Source: an uncultured Victivallis sp. (lineage in GTDB: Bacteria; Verrucomicrobiota; Lentisphaeria; Victivallales; Victivallaceae). From it: a stretch of DNA of 64,000 nt. The translations under genes were made by a program, and so were the position numbers. The notes beneath the pieces were generated by a model, which was not told the origin of the DNA, did not search any database, and saw nothing but the letters and a program-made list of their open reading frames with translations. The stretch spans positions 1 through 64,000 of the forward strand of contig NZ_CALXSK010000009.1 in assembly GCF_944391105.1 (NCBI RefSeq). Direction: 5' to 3'. This document shows, in pieces, positions 1 to 7,736 of the stretch (position 1 is its first letter; each line of letters starts with the position of its first letter).

Positions 1-47
1 AGCCCGTGTCGGGCTGCCGGCAATATCGCCTTGAAGGCGTGGTGCAT

Positions 48-68
48 ACCACCGGCTTAGCCGGTGGT
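48..68. repeat. GC-rich hairpin, possible IS200/IS605-type element end
   Basis: A perfect inverted repeat has 10-bp arms (ACCACCGGCT and AGCCGGTGGT) around a single T and is followed by TTTTGATTTTG. A second small inverted repeat (AGCCCG TGT CGGGCT) lies at 1-15. Hairpins like this sit at the ends of IS200/IS605-family elements, but they also serve as terminators. Any transposase would lie left of the window, so the assignment is open. Confidence 0.4.
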
Positions 69-145
69 TTTGATTTTGATCTTCCGATGACCTTCGGCAT
101 CCCGGTTTCATCTGAATTCGGGAATTTTTTCAGGAAGATTTTTTT

Positions 146-178
146 ATCTGTCTACAAAATTTCGGAAATCTGTCTACA
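146..178 (+). promoter_or_regulatory. Direct-repeat operator upstream of GntR-type regulator
   Basis: The 11-mer ATCTGTCTACA occurs perfectly at 146-156 and 168-178. The copies start 22 bp apart, close to two helical turns, so both would face the same side of the DNA. Each contains the symmetric core TGT-CT-ACA. They end just before a TATAAT box at 184-189. The likely ligand is the regulator encoded at 223, acting on its own operon; that is inference. Confidence 0.5.
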
Positions 179-189
179 TTGTTTATAAT
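161..189 (+). promoter_or_regulatory. Promoter of the regulator-pseudopilin-glycosidase operon
   Basis: A perfect TATAAT box lies at 184-189, 17 bp after a poor -35 (TTCGGA, 161-166). The weak -35 overlaps the direct repeats, which would suit a regulated promoter. The start codon at 223 is about 30 bases downstream of the -10. Confidence 0.45.
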
Positions 190-222
190 TGATAACGAAA
201 ACAACATGGGACATCGGGCAAA

Positions 223-1314
223 ATGATTCTGCAGGAACGATCTGAACAACTTTATATCAAACTGAGCCGGGAGTTGAAACGCTTCTCGCCCGGCAAACGA
301 TTTCACACCATCCGGCACATTGAACGGAAGTTCGGAGTCAGCTACCGGGTTGCGGATGTGACGCTGGACCGGCTTGAAAAGGAGGGGCTGCTGGAACGAC
401 GGGATCGCAGCGGGCTGTACGTCCGTTCCACTGCGCCCTGCCGTTCCGTGGCTTTCTTTTACGTCGACTGGCCGGAGGGCCACCAGCGGTACATCGCCGA
501 ACAGTTCGGCCGCGCCCTGCTGGCTCTGGGGCATTACGATTTTTCGGCGCTGCCGTACAACTACCAGTCGGATCTGATTCCGCAGCTGGAGGCGTGCCCG
601 GCTGACCTGCTGGTCGTATCGTGGCCGGCCCGGCCGCTGAGCTCGCAGGAACTTGTCTGGCTGGGGCAGTTCTCCCGGCCGCTGGTGCTCTGCGATCTGA
701 ATCTCCGCGACATTTCGCACCACTGTTTCTTTGTCAACAGCGGTTATGTGTGCACGCTGGCTCTGACCCGGTTCCGGAACAACGGCCACCGCCGGATCGG
801 CATTCTGCTTGCGGAGCCTTCTTTTGGCGGGAACTGGGCGATCCTGCATGATTTTCTGACCTTCGCCCCGCTGTACGATTGCGTTCCCGTTCTGATCGAG
901 TGCCATCCGGAAAGCGGCAACTACTCGCCGGAACTGGCTTATCTGGCCATGATGAAGCACCTGGACCGGTTCGGACTGAATTTCACCGGGCTCTTCGTCA
1001 TCTCCGGCTATGCGGCGCAGGGCGTTCAGCGCGCTCTCAATGAGCATGAGATTTCCGTTCCGGACGATCTGAGTGTAATTGTCTTCGGAAATCCGGAATT
1101 CACCGCGTATTTCACGCCGCCGTTGACCACGATCGCCGACGATGAGAACGCGATGGCCGCGCAGAAAGCGGACGCTGTTCACCGGTATCTGCAGAACCCC
1201 GCCTCCGGGCCGATCATCGTGGAATCCAGAGCGATCGTTTACGAACATCAATCCGTTCGCAATCTTCATTCGACCATCACAACCAACCCCAATTCAGAAA
1301 GGAACATGGCATGA
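223..1314 (+). CDS. GntR-type transcriptional regulator with sugar-binding-like C-terminal domain
   Basis: This 363-residue protein has a winged helix-turn-helix at about residues 1-70: [20 protein letters not shown] is the recognition-helix region and a short wing follows. The remainder looks like a LacI/periplasmic-binding-protein ligand domain, with the typical late segment [15 protein letters not shown]. Regulators of this build bind a sugar or glycoside and control adjacent catabolic genes. Its stop overlaps the next start by four bases (ATGA), so regulator and pseudopilin-like protein are translationally coupled. The ATG at 223 has only a weak ribosome site, but the HTH begins immediately after it. 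The ligand is unknown; the downstream glycosidase suggests a plant or mucin glycan fragment. Confidence 0.85.
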   Translation: MILQERSEQLYIKLSRELKRFSPGKRFHTIRHIERKFGVSYRVADVTLDRLEKEGLLERRDRSGLYVRSTAPCRSVAFFYVDWPEGHQRYIAEQFGRALLALGHYDFSALPYNYQSDLIPQLEACPADLLVVSWPARPLSSQELVWLGQFSRPLVLCDLNLRDISHHCFFVNSGYVCTLALTRFRNNGHRRIGILLAEPSFGGNWAILHDFLTFAPLYDCVPVLIECHPESGNYSPELAYLAMMKHLDRFGLNFTGLFVISGYAAQGVQRALNEHEISVPDDLSVIVFGNPEFTAYFTPPLTTIADDENAMAAQKADAVHRYLQNPASGPIIVESRAIVYEHQSVRNLHSTITTNPNSERNMA

Positions 1315-2078
1315 GAAGATTCACATTGATAGAGTTGCTCGTCGTGATAGCGATCATCGCGATATTGGCGGCAATGCTGCTGCCGGCGCTGAATCAGGCA
1401 CGGGGACGGGCGAGGGCAACCAGCTGCATGAACAATCAGAAGCAGGTACTTCAGGCGCAGGGCTTCTACGCCGCCGATTACAAAGGTTACTGGGTGATTC
1501 AGACCCCGTATGGGAAAGGTTCGTATGAGTTGTTCTGCACCCTGCTCAGCCACGCGGGGACCATTTCCGGGGCGCTCGACCTCGGAACGCCGGGTTACAT
1601 CCCGCTGGATACGCTGATCTGCCCGAGCAATACGCTCGCGTATAAAAAAGGCTGGAGAGACAAATGGGTCACTCCGTTTTTCGCGGTTTACGGAATGCTC
1701 GAACCGAATACGGTCGTCAACTGGCTTTATGGCGAGGATATGATCGGGCGCGGCTCCGGCCGCTTCTGCGTATTCAAGGATCCCATCCGCATGCTTCTGC
1801 CGGAACGGGCAAAGCAGCCGGGGGCGACTTTCGTTCTGGCCGATACCACCAATGTCGGGCGGCAGGCGGAGTATTATGGCGGAGCGATGTGGTTCTCCAA
1901 TGCCGCCTATCTCAACGACGGCGGCGAGATGGGGATCGTGCTTCGGCACAACGAGCGCGCCAACGTCGGTTTCCTGGACGGTCATGTGAGCAACATGAGC
2001 GGTTCGCAGCTGCGTGCGGACACCATGAATCGCGCCAAGGCTTACTTCTACTCCTCGCTCGCGAAAAATCCGCTGTGA
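1311..2078 (+). CDS. Pseudopilin-like exported protein (N-terminal methylation domain, H-X9-DG)
   Basis: The protein has 255 residues. Residues 4-20 carry [17 protein letters not shown], the hydrophobic N-methylation helix of type II secretion/type IV pilin-like proteins, followed by [13 protein letters not shown]. The rest is a globular beta-rich region ending with an H-X9-DG motif ([12 protein letters not shown]), typical of the large planctomycete/Lentisphaerota family. The residue before Phe is Arg, not the Gly normally needed by prepilin peptidase. It sits between a GntR-type regulator and a glycosidase and is probably anchored in the inner membrane or assembled into an envelope structure that handles glycans. 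The exact role is unknown. Confidence 0.85.
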   Translation: MRRFTLIELLVVIAIIAILAAMLLPALNQARGRARATSCMNNQKQVLQAQGFYAADYKGYWVIQTPYGKGSYELFCTLLSHAGTISGALDLGTPGYIPLDTLICPSNTLAYKKGWRDKWVTPFFAVYGMLEPNTVVNWLYGEDMIGRGSGRFCVFKDPIRMLLPERAKQPGATFVLADTTNVGRQAEYYGGAMWFSNAAYLNDGGEMGIVLRHNERANVGFLDGHVSNMSGSQLRADTMNRAKAYFYSSLAKNPL

Positions 2079-2154
2079 GGAGTCGGGATTTTTACAACTC
2101 CGGAGAAGAGACTCCGGGATATTTTTCATTCAAGGATAAAGATCGGGAAAAAGT

Positions 2155-4032
2155 ATGAATTTGTCTGTTGCATGTCGAGCGATGATGGGTCTTGCCGCCG
2201 GAATTCTTGCCGTCTGCGCCGCGGAAGAGGCTTCGGAGCGGCTGAATGATCCTTACGGGATTTGTGCGCATGTGAGCCGTCCCGATTGGGACTGGCCGTT
2301 TACGGCGCGCGATTTCGCCCGCATGAATGAGGCCCGCATCGGCTGGGTCCGGACCGACTGGGACTGGTATCGCGTGGAGCCTGCGCAGGGGAAGTGGAAT
2401 TTTGACCTCTTCGACCGTCTGACCGCCATCGCGCGGCGGGACCGGATTCACATTCTGCCGATTCTGGGCTCCCCGACCTGGGCAGGAGAGGCGGTCCGGA
2501 ACGGCAATTATGACGCCTGGTGCAACTATGTCCGCACCGTGGTCTCCCGCTACGGGAAGGATCTCCGGTACTGGGAAGTCTGGAACGAGCCGAATTACAC
2601 GCCGTTCCTCCGGCCCGGAGAGCGGTACGTTCCGCTGCTCAAAGCGACCGCCGAAGCGATCCGGGAAGTCGATCCGGAACTCAAGGTGGTTCATGCGGCC
2701 GCCTGCGGAATCGACCTCAAATACATCGAAGAATCGTTCCGCGCCGGAGCCGGGAAGTACTTCGACGTCATGAATCTGCACCCCTACAACTGGAATACCA
2801 CGCCGGAACGGCTGCTGCTGCCCGCGCTGGATCAGGTCAAGGCGCTGATGGCGAAATATGAGCTCGCCGACAAGCCGGTCTGGATCACGGAATCCGGCTG
2901 GTCGACTTCTCCGGTCGCGTCGGATTTCTGGATGAAACAGCTTCCGGCGGCTCTGGAGTATCTCAAAATCGATCCGGCAGAGAGCGCGGTCGCGCTGGTC
3001 TGCGACCCCGAGCAGGGGGTGAACGGATTTGCCGTCAACTCGGCCGCCGCCCATTTCCCGTTTTTCAAAGCGGCGGAAAAGATCACGCTTTCGCAGCTCG
3101 CCGACCTCGATCCTGAACGGTATCCGGTTCTGGTTCCGACCGTCCGCTGGTCGTTCCCGGAATCGTATATGCCCGATCTGGTCGCCTATGTGAAGAAAGG
3201 CGGGACGGTCGTTCTGCCGTGCGGTTTCCCGCTGCGATATGACATCCGATCGAAAGAAGACGGCACGTTTGAAAGCGTGGACACCGGCAGGAGACGGCTT
3301 GAGGCGCTCCATCTGGACTGGACGTCGACGGGGAAACTCTCCGGACACAAGGTCGCATCGGAGTTCATCGGCCGTTTCGACAGCAGAAACGACGGCGAAA
3401 ACACGCTGCTCACAGATACGAATCTGAAACCCGGCGACCGGTTCATTCCGATGATCGAAGCGGGCGACGGCAAAATCCGGGGCGCAAAACTGGCAATTTA
3501 TCAACTTGACAGCGATCTCAAAGGCAATGTGATCGTGAACCTCGACTGGAATCCCATTCCGCAGGTCGTCACCGAGGAGACGCAGGCGGAGTTTCTGCCG
3601 CGCGCATATCTCATCGCGTTCTCCCGCGGAATCGAACGCTTCTTCTGGTACAGTCTGCGCTCGAGGGGATTGCGGGAGTCGGACCGGGAGTCGCATTTCG
3701 GAGTCTGCCGTTCCAATCTCGAACCGAAAAAGGCGTGGTACGCTTACCGCACGCTCACGCGGTTCTGTCCCTCGGGGTCGACCGTTCCCCGGATCCGGCA
3801 GGAGGGAGACGTCTGGATCGCGCAGTGGACCGCCCCGGACCGCTGGAATGTCTGGGCGGTCTGGACGGAACTGCGTCCGCGTCCGGTCCGGATCCGGTTC
3901 TCCGGCAGACCGGTCGGAGTCTGCGATCACCTGGGGCAACCGGTTCCGGTACCGGCGGAGAAATTCACGGTCCGCCCCGGAATTACCTATTTTGCCGGTC
4001 CGGAGTCTCTGGAAATCCAGTGCTCGGAATGA
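2155..4032 (+). CDS. Exported clan GH-A glycoside hydrolase (GH39/GH5-like)
   Basis: The protein has 625 residues and an N-terminal signal peptide ending near CAAEEA (about residue 25). A TIM barrel follows: WVRTDWDWYRVEP and FDLFDRL early, EVWNEPN at about residue 140 (Glu as acid/base) and WITESGW at about 242 (Glu as nucleophile). This pair is diagnostic of clan GH-A. After about residue 285 comes a Rossmann-like stretch (LVAYVKKGGTVVLPCG) resembling the glutamine-amidotransferase-like domain of some glycosidases, then a beta-rich C-terminus. It is the last gene of the regulator-pseudopilin operon and is followed by a terminator. The substrate cannot be read from the sequence; GH39, GH5 or an unclassified GH-A family are possible. 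Confidence 0.75.
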   Translation: MNLSVACRAMMGLAAGILAVCAAEEASERLNDPYGICAHVSRPDWDWPFTARDFARMNEARIGWVRTDWDWYRVEPAQGKWNFDLFDRLTAIARRDRIHILPILGSPTWAGEAVRNGNYDAWCNYVRTVVSRYGKDLRYWEVWNEPNYTPFLRPGERYVPLLKATAEAIREVDPELKVVHAAACGIDLKYIEESFRAGAGKYFDVMNLHPYNWNTTPERLLLPALDQVKALMAKYELADKPVWITESGWSTSPVASDFWMKQLPAALEYLKIDPAESAVALVCDPEQGVNGFAVNSAAAHFPFFKAAEKITLSQLADLDPERYPVLVPTVRWSFPESYMPDLVAYVKKGGTVVLPCGFPLRYDIRSKEDGTFESVDTGRRRLEALHLDWTSTGKLSGHKVASEFIGRFDSRNDGENTLLTDTNLKPGDRFIPMIEAGDGKIRGAKLAIYQLDSDLKGNVIVNLDWNPIPQVVTEETQAEFLPRAYLIAFSRGIERFFWYSLRSRGLRESDRESHFGVCRSNLEPKKAWYAYRTLTRFCPSGSTVPRIRQEGDVWIAQWTAPDRWNVWAVWTELRPRPVRIRFSGRPVGVCDHLGQPVPVPAEKFTVRPGITYFAGPESLEIQCSE

Positions 4033-4093
4033 GTGCGGACGGCGGGACTCCGCACCCTCGTCCGGAAGCACTCCGGATGCTCTGCCTGAAGTG

Positions 4094-4119
4094 GCTCTCT
4101 CTTCGGAGAGAGCTTTTTT
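4094..4119 (+). terminator. Rho-independent terminator after glycosidase
   Basis: An 8-bp perfect stem (GCTCTCTC/GAGAGAGC) is capped by a TTCG tetraloop and followed by six T residues. It ends the 223-4032 operon. Confidence 0.85.
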
Positions 4120-4131
4120 CCTGTCGGGGGC

Positions 4132-4159
4132 TTTACATTCCGGAAAACGGCACTATATT
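4132..4159 (+). promoter_or_regulatory. Promoter of EIIA-nadC-ruvA operon
   Basis: TTTACA at 4132-4137, a 16-bp spacer, then TATATT at 4154-4159, about 50 bases before the EIIA start. It lies directly after the preceding terminator. Confidence 0.5.
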
Positions 4160-4211
4160 ATAAAGAAGTATATTTGAAAACAGGATTTTCTGGAAAGGCT
4201 TTTTTCCGCAA

Positions 4212-4685
4212 ATGGACGATTCTTCCGACGGAGAGTTTCGATTATCCGGCCGCCTTGCGCCGGATCGATGTACCGTGCTTGAACAGGCCGGTAAACAGGA
4301 AACCCTCAATGTGCTGATCGATCTGCTCGCTCCATTTGCGGGACCCGGCGGAAAAGCCGGGCTGACCGATGCCATCCGCGCGCGGGAAAAACTTCAAAGC
4401 ACCGGGATCGGACTCGGAATTGCGATTCCTCATGTCCGGCTTCCGGCCGCCGCCGATCTCACTGCCGCCGCCGCCCTGGTCCGCGGCGGCATCCCTGACT
4501 ATGCGAGCATGGATTCCGTGCCGGTGCGACTTGTCGTCATGATCGTTGCACGCGTCGACCAGCATGAACTTTATCTGCGTATGCTCTCCCGGCTGAGCTC
4601 CTCGCTGAAGGACGACTCATTCCGGGAGAAAGTGTTTCATTGCGGTTGCCCCCGTGAACTGTATGAACTGCTCCGCGGGTGCTGA
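4212..4685 (+). CDS. PTS EIIA domain protein (fructose/nitrogen type)
   Basis: This 157-residue cytoplasmic protein is a single EIIA-2 domain. His74 in GIAIPHVR is the expected phosphorylation site, and the C-terminal helix MLSRLSSSLKDDSFREKV is typical of PtsN/FruA-type EIIA. No EIIB or EIIC is nearby, so a regulatory PTSNtr-like role is more likely than sugar transport. The phosphodonor would be the HPr/enzyme I pair at 48210-50300. It is the first gene of an operon with nadC and ruvA. The ATG at 4212 has an AAAGG ribosome site some way upstream. Confidence 0.8.
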   Translation: MDDSSDGEFRLSGRLAPDRCTVLEQAGKQETLNVLIDLLAPFAGPGGKAGLTDAIRAREKLQSTGIGLGIAIPHVRLPAAADLTAAAALVRGGIPDYASMDSVPVRLVVMIVARVDQHELYLRMLSRLSSSLKDDSFREKVFHCGCPRELYELLRGC

Positions 4686-4744
4686 AATCGGATCGAACGA
4701 AGTCCGGCCGGTTGCCGGAACAACATAACGGAGAAAGGAAACAA

Positions 4745-5629
4745 ATGATTCAGGAAGATGCGGTTCCGCAGATCGATTGGGGTCGTGCGGATCTGTTGAT
4801 CGAACTCGCCCTCAACGAAGACCTCGACACCACCGGCGATGTGACCACCAACTCGGTCGTGCCGGAGGAGGCCGTTGCCACTGCCGTGCTGCGCTGCAAG
4901 GAGCCGCGCATGGTGCTTGCCGGTATCCAGATCGCGGAACGGGTTTTCAAAATGGTCGAGCCGCGGTTGCAGTTCCGAACCATGAAAGATGACGGAGACG
5001 TGTGCGAATACGGCGAAATCATCGCCGAGATCTCCGGCCCCGCGCGCGGCATTCTCGTCGCGGAACGGACGGCGCTGAATTTCCTGCAGCGGCTCTGCGG
5101 CGTCGCCACGACCGCTTCGAAGTACGCCGAAGCGCTGAAGGGAACCAAAACCGAAATTCTCGATACCCGCAAGACCACCCCGGGGTTCCGCAATCTTGAG
5201 AAGTACGCCGTCGCCGTCGGCGGCGCGACGAATCACCGCGTCGGACTTTACGACCGGGTTATGATCAAAGACAATCACCGTGAACTCGCCGCGATGGAGG
5301 GGGCCGGCGGTATCGCCCGTTCGGTGCAGCGTGCCCGCGAGAAGTATCCGGAACTCGAGGTCGAAGTCGAAGCCGATACCCTCGATGAAGTGCGCGAGGC
5401 CGTCGAGGCTCACGCCGATTACATCATGCTCGACAACATGTCCGACGACATGATGGCCGAGGCCGTGAAACTCGTCGCAGGCCGCGCGAAACTGGAGGCT
5501 TCCGGCGGCATCACGCTCGAACGTCTGCCGCGCATCGGCAAACTCGGCGTCGATTTCGTCTCGAGCGGAGCATTGACCCATTCGGTCAAGGCCGCCGACA
5601 TCTCGCTCGACATCGAGGCGGAAAAATGA
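4745..5629 (+). CDS. nadC: Nicotinate-nucleotide pyrophosphorylase (carboxylating)
   Basis: NadC (quinolinate phosphoribosyltransferase) converts quinolinate and PRPP to nicotinate mononucleotide in de novo NAD synthesis. The 294-residue protein shows the family signatures NEDLDTTGDVTT at the N-terminus, ERTALNFLQRLCGVAT, ILDTRKTTPGFRNLEKYAV, the KDNH segment, and the barrel end EASGGITLERL. The ATG at 4745 is preferred over an upstream in-frame ATG because GGAGAAAGGAAA lies right before it and the family begins here. Its stop overlaps the ruvA start (ATGA), so the two are translationally coupled. No other nad genes are seen nearby. Confidence 0.95.
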   Translation: MIQEDAVPQIDWGRADLLIELALNEDLDTTGDVTTNSVVPEEAVATAVLRCKEPRMVLAGIQIAERVFKMVEPRLQFRTMKDDGDVCEYGEIIAEISGPARGILVAERTALNFLQRLCGVATTASKYAEALKGTKTEILDTRKTTPGFRNLEKYAVAVGGATNHRVGLYDRVMIKDNHRELAAMEGAGGIARSVQRAREKYPELEVEVEADTLDEVREAVEAHADYIMLDNMSDDMMAEAVKLVAGRAKLEASGGITLERLPRIGKLGVDFVSSGALTHSVKAADISLDIEAEK

Positions 5630-6231
5630 TTGCGCGGTTGACCGGAATCGTTGCGGAATCCGGATTTTCCGCGTGTGTGCTCGATGTGCACGGCGTCGGC
5701 TACGAGGTCGCGATTCCGGTCTCCACGTTTGAGAAGCTGCCGCAGCCGGGCAACGAGGTGACGCTGCACATCTACACGCAGGTGCGCGAGGATGCGATCG
5801 TCCTCTTCGGTTTCGCCACGCCCGAGGAGAAAAATCTCTTCCGGCAGCTGCTCAATGTCTCCGGCATCGGCGGAAAACTCGCGTTGAGCGTGCTTTCGGC
5901 GCTGCCGGTGGCGAACTTCTGCGCCGCCGTGCAGTCGAGCGACGTAAAGACGCTTTCGCGCATACCCGGCATCGGGAAGCGGACTGCGGAGCGGCTTGTG
6001 GTTGAACTCAAGGATAAAGTCACTTCGACCGGCGCTGCGAGCGTTTTCGCCTCTCCCGGTGCGCCAGCCGCTGCCACGGCGGTCGGCGACGCGGCGCTCG
6101 CGCTTGAGCAGCTTGGATTCAAGCGCGATGCGATCGACAAGGTGCTCAAAGCTCTGACCGCAGAACTGCCCGCCGCAGAGCAGAGCAGCGAAACGCTGTT
6201 GCGACAGGCGATCATCCGGCTGAATTTTTGA
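5626..6231 (+). CDS. ruvA: Holliday junction branch migration protein RuvA
   Basis: RuvA binds four-way junctions and loads the RuvB helicase in recombination repair. The 201-residue length is normal. The N-terminal OB fold begins MIARLTGIVAE and includes LDVHGVGYEVAIP. Helix-hairpin-helix motifs follow (FRQLLNVSGIGGKLALSVLS and LSRIPGIGKRTAERLVVELK), with a flexible Ala/Pro linker and a C-terminal RuvB-binding domain ending ETLLRQAIIRLNF. It overlaps nadC by four bases. ruvB and ruvC are not in the window. Confidence 0.95.
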   Translation: MIARLTGIVAESGFSACVLDVHGVGYEVAIPVSTFEKLPQPGNEVTLHIYTQVREDAIVLFGFATPEEKNLFRQLLNVSGIGGKLALSVLSALPVANFCAAVQSSDVKTLSRIPGIGKRTAERLVVELKDKVTSTGAASVFASPGAPAAATAVGDAALALEQLGFKRDAIDKVLKALTAELPAAEQSSETLLRQAIIRLNF

Positions 6232-6248
6232 GGGGGGGAATCCGGAAT

Positions 6249-7721
6249 ATGCGCACAAAAGCCCGGAAACTGCTCTACGCCGGAATCGCATTTTTGCTGC
6301 TGTTCGCGGTTCTTTATACCAAGGATGAGGTCACGCTTGCCGGCAACGAATCGTCTCGTTTCAGCGTGGTGCAGGCGTTCGGCGAGCAGGGGGTGTTCTA
6401 CATCGAAGGGACGAATTTCGCCTCGACGGTCGACAAGCTCGAACGGAACGGGCATCTCTATTCCGACAAACCGCTGCCGTTGAGCTTTTGCGCGGCGTTG
6501 ATTCACGGCGCGATCCATCGGGTGACCGGGATCAATTTCACGGAGAACCGGATGTTGTCGATCTACCTTGTGAATCTGCTGCTCTCCGGAGGATGCAATA
6601 TTCTGCTTTTTATTCTGATGTTCCGCCATCTGAGGCGAACCTCCCGCGGACGGATCGAGTGGAAGTTTCTGCTTGCGCTGGCGCTGCCTCTGACCACCTG
6701 GCTCGGGAGTTATTCCGTGGTGTTGAACAATCACACCCCGGCGGCTCTGGCGCTCTTTGGAATGATCGTCGCGCTCGAGAAGTTCCGGCGGAAACCGACC
6801 CTGCGGGCCGCCGTGGCCGCCGCGGCGTGCGCCGGGATCGCCGGTGCGCTCGATATGCCGCTGGGGCTCCTCTCCGGACTGGCGGTTCTGGCGGGGATCT
6901 GGTTCTCCTCACCGGCCGGGACGGAAAAAATGAGGTTCTCCGGCGCGGTGGTCGTTGCGGGCGGAGCGATCTGTTTCGGCGTGCTGCTGCTGAATTTCAT
7001 CGCCTACGGAACGGTTGTGCCGCTCTATGTCGCGGATGGTTCCGGGTCGTACCGGTTTGTGTTTCTCTGGTCGCAGTTTGGAGAATACTGCTTCGAATGT
7101 CTGTTCGGATTCCGCGGGTTGTTCAGTTATCAGCCGTTCCTGCTTCTGGTGTTCCCTGCGGTGTGGTTTCTGCGGAAGAGACTGCGCATTTCGGAGTGGT
7201 GCGGGGTCGGAACTGCGGCGGCGCTGATCTGTTTTTATCTGATTTTCACGAACGAATACGGCGGAGCCGCCTATGGAATGCGGTATCTGATTCCGGTCAT
7301 CCCGGTATTCTGGCTGGTGATTGCGCGGTGGATTCTCTCGTGGCGTCCGGCGGTGTGGAAAACGGTTGTCGTGATTCTTCTTCTGCTCTGGGGCGGGGTC
7401 ACGATGCTGGTCGGCGCTTACTGCCCGTTCTGCATTTCGAATGAGGGGCACAGAACGCCGAAAGGGCACTTCTCCAACGTGATCCGCAGCTCATTCTGGG
7501 GAAATCTGCTGGTGATGAATTTCGAACGGGATCCGGAGGGGAAGTACACGCGGATTCTGGAGGATGCCTATGGCCCGGAATATTCGTTTCTGCATATCTA
7601 TCACTCCGGCATTCACATGCGCAAACCGGAACTTGTGGCGCAATTGCTGCAAAGTTCTCTCGCCGAACGCGTCGGAGTGAAAACGCCGGGAGAAACCGCT
7701 TCTCCCGGCGATGAACGCTGA
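6249..7721 (+). CDS. Polytopic membrane protein, GT-C/PMT-like glycosyltransferase candidate
   Basis: This 490-residue integral membrane protein begins with a signal-anchor (LLYAGIAFLLLFAVLY), followed by a periplasmic loop with GHLYSDKPLPLSFCAALIHG and about ten further hydrophobic helices. The layout of an N-terminal helix, a loop with an acidic residue and YSDKP, then many helices resembles PMT/ArnT-type glycosyltransferases, which use polyprenyl-phosphate sugars on the outer face of the inner membrane. The similarity is weak, so the activity is a guess. The ATG at 6249 follows a GGGGGGGAA ribosome site 8 bases upstream. It sits directly behind ruvA, and its 3' end holds a 9-bp GC hairpin (7685-7709). 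Confidence 0.6.
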   Translation: MRTKARKLLYAGIAFLLLFAVLYTKDEVTLAGNESSRFSVVQAFGEQGVFYIEGTNFASTVDKLERNGHLYSDKPLPLSFCAALIHGAIHRVTGINFTENRMLSIYLVNLLLSGGCNILLFILMFRHLRRTSRGRIEWKFLLALALPLTTWLGSYSVVLNNHTPAALALFGMIVALEKFRRKPTLRAAVAAAACAGIAGALDMPLGLLSGLAVLAGIWFSSPAGTEKMRFSGAVVVAGGAICFGVLLLNFIAYGTVVPLYVADGSGSYRFVFLWSQFGEYCFECLFGFRGLFSYQPFLLLVFPAVWFLRKRLRISEWCGVGTAAALICFYLIFTNEYGGAAYGMRYLIPVIPVFWLVIARWILSWRPAVWKTVVVILLLLWGGVTMLVGAYCPFCISNEGHRTPKGHFSNVIRSSFWGNLLVMNFERDPEGKYTRILEDAYGPEYSFLHIYHSGIHMRKPELVAQLLQSSLAERVGVKTPGETASPGDER

Positions 7722-7736
7722 ATCGTCCGCAGCGGA

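Noticed and set aside
2092..4071. 659-residue open frame on the minus strand opposite the GH-A glycosidase
   Set aside because: It is Arg/Pro rich, has no family pattern, and lies wholly opposite a well-supported gene; a GC-rich antisense shadow.
7685..7709. Perfect 9-bp hairpin GCCGGGAGA/TCTCCCGGC as a terminator
   Set aside because: It lies inside the 3' end of the membrane protein gene and has no T run; it may aid transcript stability but was not called.
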